NCBI GenBank assembly: GCA_965198485.1
Contig: CBDAPQ010000005.1
Span: 434,001-498,000, forward strand
Length of the DNA stretch: 64,000 bases
Direction of reading: 5' to 3'
Origin: RH-AL1 sp965198485
GTDB lineage: Bacteria > Pseudomonadota > Alphaproteobacteria > Rhizobiales > Beijerinckiaceae
Of the stretch, positions 7,583 to 13,928 are shown piece by piece. The translations under genes were made by a program, and so were the position numbers. Numbering within the stretch: the first letter of the stretch is position 1; each line of letters starts with the position of its first letter. The notes under the pieces were generated by a model. The model saw only the letters and a list, made by a program, of their open reading frames with translations. It did not search any database and was not told the DNA's origin.

Positions 7583-9091
7583 CTAGATGGCCATAAGCTT
7601 GGCGTTGCGCGCAGGACCTTCTGTCCCGCGAAGGCCTTCGAGCGGAACGGCAACCCAACCGTCGCCGCCGTGCAGACCCGCGCCGGCCATACCAACCAGC
7701 CGCGTCGAAGGCTCGCTGAGCACGACGCCGAGCTCGAGAAGCATCGCGTGATCTAGGACACGCTGGCTCGGCGAACTCGCGTCGTAAGCAGCACGCGCGT
7801 CATAGAAGATCTCAAGGTCGAATTTGCCGATGCACGGCAGCACGTACTGAACCGAAGTGGCCGAACCGCCGCCGGCAACGATCTGCGGCGGCACGTCGGG
7901 CGAGAAGACGAATGCCAGTGTCGCGGCGACCGCATCGGCAGCCGGGCCAACTTCGGAAACACGGACCTCGATATATTCCGGATGGTAAGTCGAGCGCAGC
8001 CCGATCTCTGCCGACGTCCGATTGCCGATTGAGAGCGGACCTTCATAGTCGGCAAACGCCAACATATGGATCCATTTGGCGCCGAAAGGGGTTCGCGCCG
8101 CAGAATGCTGCGTCGAAGGTGCCGCTACCCAATTGAGCAGCCGAAGTAGCTCCAAAAGGTTGCGACCGCCATCTTTGCTGAGCAAGTCCGCGATCTCTCG
8201 AGTGACGCGCGCGTGGGTCGCCTCGATGTCTTTCGTGGCTTCCCAAACGTGCTGCTGCGGCACCACGAGGAAACCCGCCGTGAATGGATTTCGGAACAGT
8301 TCGCCGCACGAGCGAACGACGCCCTCGTTCTTGGCTTCGTCGCCAAAGCAATCGAGTTCGTTGAGGCAGGCGTACAGGGGGCCGCCACGATGCCCGGTCC
8401 GATCGCCGGCGCATGGCAAGATCCCGACGCCTACGGTCAGCGCAGCGCGTCCCAGGATCACCGTAGAGAGATGACGCGCGAGGTCTACAGCGATCCCTCC
8501 GCCGGTGCCGCCGCCCATGCCGAAAACCATACAAACGACCGGTTGCGTATCCGAAGCCGTAACCCGTTCACCGAACCGGCGAAGCGCCGTACGCATCTCA
8601 CGATCACCGGCGTAGTAGGCAACGCCGTACAGCGCTTTAGCATAAGCTCGGGAGGCGCCCGCGCCGCCGACCGCTTGGTCGTGGAGTGCATCGTCGACGG
8701 GCAGCCAGTTGATCACTTCCCGCGGACCACGGTACCAAGGATATTCGAGTTCGAGGAACGTTCCGTAGTCCGCCATTGCGGCCATGAGATCGGCAACCGG
8801 GATCGCCGCCAGGGCGATGATCTCGACCACCGCCCGGTCCGACATCGAACGCGCTGCCTCTCGTACACCCGCCAGGTCCCCGTCGCCGATGTCGACGATG
8901 ATCGCCGAGAATGGGCCGGCGGTTTCCGGGAGTTCCTTGAGAAGCCGTTCAACCACGTCGGCGCCAGCCTTGCCGACCCCGACGATATTAAGCGAGAGCG
9001 GCGACACCTGATCTTTGCCGACGCGATGGATGCCGCGCTTCAGCGCATCTAACTTGCGTTTGGCTAGCCTCTCCTCTGTCGACACAACCAC
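7583..9091 (-). CDS. Tubulin/FtsZ-superfamily protein, paralogue 3
   Basis: This is a 502-residue protein and the first gene of the minus-strand operon. The nucleotide loop is VGVGKAGAD (37-45), VDIGDGD is at 66-72, and the canonical tubulin/FtsZ signature GGGTGGG is at 193-199 after VCMVFGM. It shares NELDCFGDE and RNPFTAGFLVV with paralogues 1 and 2 but is clearly more diverged. A charged, lysine-rich N-terminal extension of about 30 residues precedes the fold. The start is GTG at 9091; GAAGGGA lies upstream. The promoter, hexaloop hairpins and terminator at 9258-9149 precede it, and amiR is divergent. Having diverged paralogues in one operon resembles hetero-polymer pairs such as bacterial tubulins, but assembly is untested. 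Confidence 0.85.
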   Translation of the reverse strand: MVVSTEERLAKRKLDALKRGIHRVGKDQVSPLSLNIVGVGKAGADVVERLLKELPETAGPFSAIIVDIGDGDLAGVREAARSMSDRAVVEIIALAAIPVADLMAAMADYGTFLELEYPWYRGPREVINWLPVDDALHDQAVGGAGASRAYAKALYGVAYYAGDREMRTALRRFGERVTASDTQPVVCMVFGMGGGTGGGIAVDLARHLSTVILGRAALTVGVGILPCAGDRTGHRGGPLYACLNELDCFGDEAKNEGVVRSCGELFRNPFTAGFLVVPQQHVWEATKDIEATHARVTREIADLLSKDGGRNLLELLRLLNWVAAPSTQHSAARTPFGAKWIHMLAFADYEGPLSIGNRTSAEIGLRSTYHPEYIEVRVSEVGPAADAVAATLAFVFSPDVPPQIVAGGGSATSVQYVLPCIGKFDLEIFYDARAAYDASSPSQRVLDHAMLLELGVVLSEPSTRLVGMAGAGLHGGDGWVAVPLEGLRGTEGPARNAKLMAI

Positions 9092-9148
9092 CAGGAGATC
9101 CCTTCGACACGTTCAAACGTAAACAAAGCCGGCTGGACCTCGAACGAC

Positions 9149-9258
9149 AAAAACCCCGACGTACTCGCAGAGTTGCGAGACGAGCGGGGCGTTGATGCCG
9201 CGAGACCAGGTGGCTTTGTTGCCTGCCCACAACCTAGCGCCATCGCCGGTTCTGTCAA
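9149..9258 (-). promoter_or_regulatory. ANTAR-type antitermination leader of the tubulin operon
   Basis: On the minus strand the promoter is TTGACA (9258-9253), 16 bases, TAGGTT (9236-9231). Hairpin 1 is GGC, loop AACAAA, GCC (9223-9212). Hairpin 2 is GGC, loop ATCAAC, GCC (9199-9188), 12 bases later. The intrinsic terminator pairs CCCCG (9189-9185) with CGGGG (9158-9154) around an inner CTCGCA/TGCGAG stem and is followed by TTTTT (9153-9149). The 3' arm of hairpin 2 overlaps the 5' arm of the terminator, so only one can form. ANTAR proteins such as AmiR stabilise exactly this kind of tandem hexaloop to block the terminator. An inverted repeat AATGCG/CGCATT (9272-9257) overlaps the -35 box and may be an operator. 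Confidence 0.75.
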
Positions 9259-9628
9259 TGCGCTTCCGCATTCCAATTAACGGCAATTGTTGCCATTGAC
9301 GCCGGTTTAGTCACGTGAATGAAAAAGTTGCAGATTGCCTCAGTACCTGTCGATTTTTCTTAGAGGCGGTCGGGAAACCCATGGGGCAACGGTCGCTGTA
9401 TCCACGCGGCTAGTGGTTGCCGATGTCTGTGCCTAAACAAGTTTCGCTGGTGATCGACTCAATTGCGTGCCACACTTGAGCAATTCTTGCGCCGTGTGGC
9501 CAGGGTCGTCTCTGATAAGTTGTTCCTACGGCAGCTCCCGTCGCTCGTGTTTACGCGGTGAGCGGCGCGCGCCGCGTGGGCCGAGGACGTTACGCGATAG
9601 CCTCGTGCGCCAAGCAGAAGGCAAATCG
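9259..9628. other. Divergent intergenic region between the tubulin operon and amiR
   Basis: No gene is supported here. Besides the operator-like repeat at 9257-9272 it holds an inverted repeat GCCACAC/GTGTGGC (9469-9475 with 9494-9500) ahead of amiR. I could not identify a convincing amiR promoter. Confidence 0.5.
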
Positions 9629-10270
9629 ATGGGGAATCTCATCCAAAGGCCGAACGCGAGATCGTCGGGGGAACCGCCAAGTGTCGAGCGCCATGCGAAA
9701 CTCGACGGGTTGACGGCGGCGGTGGTGACGTCGCGTGACGAATCGGGCGATTTCCTGATCCGCGAACTTCAGCGCCTTCGCATCGTGGCGCACTACATCT
9801 TGCCTTCAGCCGAACCCTTGCCGGCCGAGGCCGATATCGTTCTTTGCGACTACGAGCCGAACCTCTCGAGGCGCATTCCCTGGCTGACCGGCGACGGCCG
9901 TGCGGCGCTGATCGTCATTCTCCCGCAGACCGAAGCGGTGATCGCGGACGCGCTGGCTGCAGCGTCACCGCAGGCGGTGCTGGCGCGCCCCTTCACAACG
10001 AATGCAATCCTAGCGAGCCTGGTCGTCGCGCGTGCACAGTTTCGTTACGAGCAGCGCCTACGCGGCAAGATCGACCGTCTCGAAGAAAATCTGAGATCGA
10101 TGCGGACGGTCGAACGCGCGAAGGCGATGCTGATGTCATCGAAGGGCCTCAGCGACGAGGAGGCCTACAAGCATATCCGCAGCCAGGCCATGGCGCGGCG
10201 TACGTCGGTAAGCGCGCTTGCTGCGGCGATTGTTGCTTCCTTCGAGCTACTCGGCGGCGACACTGGCTAG
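9629..10270 (+). CDS. amiR: AmiR-type ANTAR RNA-binding transcription antiterminator
   Basis: This is a 213-residue regulator. Residues 25-135 form a degenerate response-receiver domain (AAVVTSRDESGDFLIREL start, VLARPF end), followed by a coiled coil (about 138-160) and an ANTAR domain (148-206) with the signature RAKAMLM, then DEEAYKHIRSQAM. AmiR works by binding leader RNA and stopping a terminator from forming; without amide the sensor AmiC holds it inactive. I took ATG at 9629; upstream in-frame codons lack the conserved N-terminus. Unlike Pseudomonas, where amiC and amiR are adjacent and co-transcribed, here a peroxiredoxin on the other strand separates them. The nearest leader with an ANTAR-like target is the divergent tubulin operon. 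Confidence 0.88.
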   Translation: MGNLIQRPNARSSGEPPSVERHAKLDGLTAAVVTSRDESGDFLIRELQRLRIVAHYILPSAEPLPAEADIVLCDYEPNLSRRIPWLTGDGRAALIVILPQTEAVIADALAAASPQAVLARPFTTNAILASLVVARAQFRYEQRLRGKIDRLEENLRSMRTVERAKAMLMSSKGLSDEEAYKHIRSQAMARRTSVSALAAAIVASFELLGGDTG

Positions 10271-10301
10271 ACTAGCCGCGGCGCCGCCGGATTTGGCTTG
10301 C

Positions 10302-10796
10302 TCAGCTCGCGTGCATGGCCTTCAGCATCTCGTCGGCGCTCGAAACCTTGTGGTCGACGAAGTTGTCTTCCACGCTCAGGCTTTCGACCTTGCCATCGAC
10401 GACAACCATCGCGTACCGCTCGGAACGGATGCCGAGTCCGAAGCTGGAGGCGTCCGCCTCGAGGCCGATGCTCTTGGTGAAGGTTGCAGTATCATCGGCC
10501 AGCATCTGGATCTTGCCTTCGGTTTTCAGCGTTTCACCGAACGCCTTCATCACGAAACAATCATTGACCGAGATGCAGGCAAGTTCGTCGAACCCACCGG
10601 CTTTGAACTCCATCGCCTTCTCGACATAGCCCGGCAGGTGGTTGCCTTGGCAGACCGGCGTGAAAGCGCCGGGGATGCCAAATAGGAGCACTTTCTTGCC
10701 GGCGAAGAACTCGTCGGTCTTGATGTCCGTGAATCCACCATCGGCAAAACGCTTAAAGGTCACCGAAGGCACTTTGTCTCCGATCTGAATGGTCAT
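10302..10796 (-). CDS. Peroxiredoxin (Prx5/redoxin family, probably glutaredoxin-dependent)
   Basis: This is a 164-residue thiol peroxidase of the Prx5-like family. The peroxidatic Cys lies in PGAFTPVCQGNHLPGY; the family more often has PGAFTPTCS. Downstream SVNDCFVMKAF and GLGIRSERYAMVV are typical of the fold. It reduces peroxides using glutathione or glutaredoxin in the cytoplasm; a GrxC-type glutaredoxin is at 17136. The start is ATG at 10796 after GAGGAAGCG. A strong hairpin with a run of seven T lies in its leader (10887-10844), downstream of a plausible promoter. It sits between amiR and amiC on the opposite strand, which breaks the usual ami gene order. Confidence 0.88.
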   Translation of the reverse strand: MTIQIGDKVPSVTFKRFADGGFTDIKTDEFFAGKKVLLFGIPGAFTPVCQGNHLPGYVEKAMEFKAGGFDELACISVNDCFVMKAFGETLKTEGKIQMLADDTATFTKSIGLEADASSFGLGIRSERYAMVVVDGKVESLSVEDNFVDHKVSSADEMLKAMHAS

Positions 10797-10843
10797 ACTT
10801 CGCTTCCTCATCATGGGTGACGCGGCGCCGAAGTGCCTGCAGC

Positions 10844-10887
10844 AAAAAAAGCCCTGTCCTTTCTCGCGCAGGGCGAGGGAACAGGGC
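10844..10887 (-). terminator. Intrinsic terminator hairpin inside the divergent prx/amiC intergenic region
   Basis: GCCCTGT (10887-10881) pairs with ACAGGGC (10857-10851), with an inner CTCGC/GCGAG stem, and seven T follow on the minus strand (10850-10844); on the plus strand four T follow. The flanking genes are divergent, so this is not a normal gene-end terminator. On the minus strand it lies between a promoter-like TTGACG, 18 bases, TAAATT (10954-10925) and the peroxiredoxin start, so it could act as an attenuator. One GGC, loop AGCAGC, GCC element (10924-10913) touches the -10 box and is probably only partly transcribed. Confidence 0.65.
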
Positions 10888-10961
10888 TTTTGCAGCTGAT
10901 TTCGGTAGCTTTGGCGCTGCTGCCAATTTAGGGGATGCAGGGTCTAGACGTCAACGACACA

Positions 10962-10983
10962 AATCGATCATGGGCGATCGATT
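10962..10983. promoter_or_regulatory. Perfect 8-bp inverted repeat between divergent prx and amiC
   Basis: AATCGATC and GATCGATT are separated by ATGGGC. It lies upstream of the probable prx promoter and overlaps a possible amiC -35 element (TTGTCG, 10982). It could be an operator for a dimeric regulator. As plus-strand RNA it would be a hairpin with a six-base loop having A1 and G4, the classic ANTAR loop pattern, but no partner hairpin or terminator follows. Confidence 0.45.
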
Positions 10984-11075
10984 GTCGGCAGCTGCTAAGG
11001 CATGTGTTATGCTTGTCTCCTGCACTGCCGATATGTTGGGCGTTGCGATTGCCGTCGGGCTCAAGGAACCTTCAC

Positions 11076-12200
11076 ATGGGACGAGCACCGGTATCGACCG
11101 GCAAGCCATGGCGAGTTGGTGTCCTGTTCTCGCAGACTGGATACACGGCCGAGACGGAGCGAACGCAGCTCTGCGGGACGCTCCTGGCAATCGAGCAGAT
11201 CAACGCCGCCGGCGGGGTTCTCGGCCGCGAGATCCAGCCGATCGTCTACGATCCCGGCGCCGGAGACATCCCTTATGCGTTTCTCGCTAAAAAGCTGCTG
11301 ACCGAAGACGGCGTCAACTCCATCTTCGGCTGTTACACCTCGGCAAGCCGTCGAGCCGTCATGCCCGTGGTGGAGCGCTACGACGGACTGCTCTGGTACC
11401 CCACCACCTATGAAGGCTTCGAATTCTCGCCGAATGTGATCTACACGGGCGCCTCGCCCAATCAGAACAGCCTCGAGCTATGTCGCTTTCTGATGGAGAG
11501 GTTCGGGCCGCGTTTTTACCTCATCGGCTCGGACTACGTCTACCCGCGGCGATCCAACAAGCTCGTGCGCGAGTTCCTCATCGCTCATGGCGGTAGCGTT
11601 TTCGGCGAGCGCTACTTCGACATGCGCGCGACGCGGCAGGACTTCATGCCGGTGATGCACGACATTCGGCAATCGGGTGCCGACGTCGTCTTCTCCACCG
11701 TGGTCGGCGACAGCACGAGCCATCTCTACCGAGCTTACGCGCAGGCCGGGTTTGATCCGTTCCGCAAGCCGATCGCCAGCCTCACCACCACGGAAGCCGA
11801 GCTGAGAGCGATGGGCTACGATGTCGGCGAAGGGCATATCACGGCGGCGAGCTATTTTGAGGGCATCCAAACTGCCGCAAACCTTGCTTTCGTCGAGGGC
11901 TATAAGAAGAAGTTTGGCGGATCGCAGGCCACAAACGTCTGCGCCGAGACAGCCTATTTCCAGGTCTATCTGTTCGCCCGCGCCTTGGCTCAGACCGGCT
12001 CCACCGCCACTGAAGACATGCGCCCCTACGTGCTTGGCTCCTCATACGATGCGCCGCAGGGCTGTGTCCAAATCAATTCGAACTCTGGCCATGCCGATCT
12101 TTGGACGCGGATCGGGCGTGCGAACAGTGCCGGACAATTCGACCTGATTTGGGAATCTCCAGCGGCGATCGTGTCAGACCCCTTCCTAATTTGCTCCTGA
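11076..12200 (+). CDS. amiC: AmiC-type amide sensor, LivJ-like periplasmic-binding fold (cytoplasmic)
   Basis: This 374-residue protein matches Pseudomonas AmiC along its length by recollection: GVLFSQTGYTAE at the N-terminus, GCYTSASRRAVMPVVER, YPTTYEGFEFSPN, SDYVYPRRSN, ADVVFSTVVG, PIASLTTTEAE and APQGCVQI. AmiC has the leucine-binding-protein fold, binds short amides such as acetamide in the cytoplasm, and releases AmiR. From ATG at 11076 (CAAGGAACC upstream) there is no signal peptide, which fits a cytoplasmic sensor rather than a transporter subunit; a longer in-frame start at 10935 exists but its extension looks non-coding. It is followed by a decayed LivF-type ATPase and amiE. A UrtA-like transport role is the alternative. 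Confidence 0.85.
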   Translation: MGRAPVSTGKPWRVGVLFSQTGYTAETERTQLCGTLLAIEQINAAGGVLGREIQPIVYDPGAGDIPYAFLAKKLLTEDGVNSIFGCYTSASRRAVMPVVERYDGLLWYPTTYEGFEFSPNVIYTGASPNQNSLELCRFLMERFGPRFYLIGSDYVYPRRSNKLVREFLIAHGGSVFGERYFDMRATRQDFMPVMHDIRQSGADVVFSTVVGDSTSHLYRAYAQAGFDPFRKPIASLTTTEAELRAMGYDVGEGHITAASYFEGIQTAANLAFVEGYKKKFGGSQATNVCAETAYFQVYLFARALAQTGSTATEDMRPYVLGSSYDAPQGCVQINSNSGHADLWTRIGRANSAGQFDLIWESPAAIVSDPFLICS

Positions 12201-12369
12201 GGGAAAGCTCACCTTCCCTTGACAATCAAGAGCGACAGCTTCTACTCATGCCGAGGTAGGATCCCTCGGTGAAACTTGGTCATAACCGAGCTGAGTGTCC
12301 CTACAGCGTAGGCGCGGCCCGTTCGGTCCAGCCTTTCGCCTGCCCGCCCGGGCTCTCGTGGACAAAAGC

Positions 12370-12754
12370 GTCCGCGTTCTTGAACAGGTGTTCCGATTGA
12401 TCCGTGCCGAGCGCGAGCGCCGTGCTCGTGCGGGCTTGTCAGGAGTCGTCGCTGATGCTCTTCGACCGTCGATCCATGCTCCACGCTGGCCTCTCGCCTG
12501 CGTCGATCGGGGCGGAGTTCCGCTGCGACGCGACGGTAGTCGCGATAGAGCCACACGACGATCTTCGCCAAGACCGCAACCAGAGCCTGGCACAGTCCAA
12601 GCTGCCGATCTTTGCGACGGTCACTTCCAAGATCGAGGTGGCGGCGATGCGATCCAGCCACGTCTTTGTTCTTTTGGAGAAAGGTCGTATCGCAGCGTCG
12701 GGGCCGAGGTCCCATCTCGGCGACGATCCCATCCATTGCCATCTTGCCGTTTGA
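12370..12754 (+). pseudogene. Decayed LivF/UrtE-type ABC ATPase remnant
   Basis: Two plus-strand frames together read like the C-terminal half of a branched-chain amino acid/urea/amide ABC transporter ATPase. The first frame gives VFRLIRAERERRARAGLSG, the lead-in to the family's LSGG signature. After a frameshift and loss of the usual QQQMLAI segment, the next frame gives SLMLFDRRSMLHAGLSPA (from LMLDEPSxGLSP; the Walker B EP is lost) and then HVFVLLEKGRIAASGP and IHCHLAV with a stop at 12754. Walker A is absent. It lies between amiC and amiE, where an amide transporter would belong, so uptake here must use another system. Confidence 0.6.
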
Positions 12755-12821
12755 GTTTCCGGTCTCGAGCGGGAGTCCTCCCCCCAACTACCGGAACGCG
12801 CAAACTTTCTGGAGAAACGCT

Positions 12822-13862
12822 ATGTATCACGGAGATATTTCGTCAAGTAACGATGGAGTCGGCGTCGCGGTCGTGAATTACACGATGCCGCGACTGCATA
12901 CGAAGGCCGAGGTGCTTGAGAACGCCCGCAAGATCGGCGACATGGTCGTGGGAATGAAGTCCGGACTGCCCGGCATGGATCTGGTGATCTTCCCAGAGTA
13001 CTCGACCCACGGCATCATGTACGACGCCAAGGAAATGTACGAGACGGCCTCGACAATCCCCGGCGACGAAACGGAGATTTTCGCCGAGGCCTGCCGCAAG
13101 GCCAAGGTATGGGGTGTGTTCTCGCTCACCGGCGAACGCCACGAGGAGCATCCGAAGAAGGCGCCCTACAATACGCTCATCCTGATGAACGATCAGGGCG
13201 AGATCGTGCAGAGATACCGCAAGATCATGCCCTGGGTGCCGATCGAGGGCTGGTACCCAGGCGACTGCACCTATGTCTCGGACGGCCCCAAGGGCTTGAA
13301 GATCAGCCTGATCATCTGCGACGACGGCAATTACCCCGAGATCTGGCGCGACTGCGCGATGAAGGGTGCCGAGCTGATCATCCGCTGCCAGGGCTACATG
13401 TACCCGGCCAAGGAGCAGCAGATCATCATGTCGAAAGCGATGGCTTGGGCAAACAACTGCTACGTCGCCGTCGCGAACGCGGCCGGCTTCGATGGAGTTT
13501 ACACCTACTTCGGCCATTCCGCGCTGATTGGCTTCGACGGGCGCTCGCTCGGTGAGTGCGGCACTGAGCCGATGGGCATCCAGTTCGCCGCGCTGTCTAA
13601 GTTCCTCATCCGCGACTCGCGCAAGCACGGCCAATCCGAGAACCACCTCTTCAAGCTGCTGCACCGCGGCTACACCGGCAAGATCAACTCCGGCGAGGGA
13701 GAGAAGGGAGTGGCGGAATGCCCCTACGACTTCTACTCGCGCTGGATCGCCGACCCAGAGGCGACCCGCGAGGCCGTCGAAGCGTTCACGCGTGACTCTC
13801 TCGGCACCGAAGAAGCTCCGATTTCCGGCATTCCCAACAAGAAGTTGGCTGTCCACCGCTGA
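12822..13862 (+). CDS. amiE: Aliphatic amidase (acylamide amidohydrolase)
   Basis: This is a 346-residue nitrilase-superfamily amidase of the same length as Pseudomonas AmiE, which it follows closely from the first residues (HGDISSSND, GVAVVNY). The catalytic triad is in the exact family positions: Glu59 (IFPEYS), Lys134 (RYRKIMPW) and Cys166 (SLIICDDGN). It hydrolyses short aliphatic amides to the acid and ammonia in the cytoplasm and probably forms hexamers. The start is ATG at 12822 after CTGGAGAAACGC. It is downstream of amiC and of the ABC-ATPase remnant and ends in a strong terminator. I could not find a tandem hexaloop leader before it, so AmiR control of this gene is assumed from the family, not seen. 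Confidence 0.95.
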   Translation: MYHGDISSSNDGVGVAVVNYTMPRLHTKAEVLENARKIGDMVVGMKSGLPGMDLVIFPEYSTHGIMYDAKEMYETASTIPGDETEIFAEACRKAKVWGVFSLTGERHEEHPKKAPYNTLILMNDQGEIVQRYRKIMPWVPIEGWYPGDCTYVSDGPKGLKISLIICDDGNYPEIWRDCAMKGAELIIRCQGYMYPAKEQQIIMSKAMAWANNCYVAVANAAGFDGVYTYFGHSALIGFDGRSLGECGTEPMGIQFAALSKFLIRDSRKHGQSENHLFKLLHRGYTGKINSGEGEKGVAECPYDFYSRWIADPEATREAVEAFTRDSLGTEEAPISGIPNKKLAVHR

Positions 13863-13869
13863 TCGATCC

Positions 13870-13899
13870 GCCCCGGCTTCCAAGCCGGGGCGACCTTTT
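13870..13899 (+). terminator. Intrinsic terminator after amiE
   Basis: A perfect 10-bp stem, GCCCCGGCTT (13870-13879) with AAGCCGGGGC (13882-13891), has a 2-base loop and is followed by gaccTTTT. It lies 8 bases after the amiE stop and separates it from the convergent cbbO-like gene. Confidence 0.8.
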
Positions 13900-13928
13900 C
13901 CCCTGGCCGCGCCCGAGTCCCGACGTTT

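Noticed and set aside
5483..9091. The tubulin-like genes as the cell-division gene ftsZ
   Set aside because: They are longer than FtsZ, lack its usual sequence outside the signature loop, occur in several copies and are far from ftsQA-type neighbours.
9461..9500. A sigma54 promoter ahead of amiR
   Set aside because: The GTGCCAC-type sequence does not give the TGGCAC-N5-TTGC spacing on either strand.
12201..12300. An ANTAR leader controlling amiE downstream of amiC
   Set aside because: Two short hairpins (CCGAGG/CCTCGG and CTTGG/CCGAG) follow a TTGACA, but one loop is seven bases, the other starts with T, and no terminator follows.
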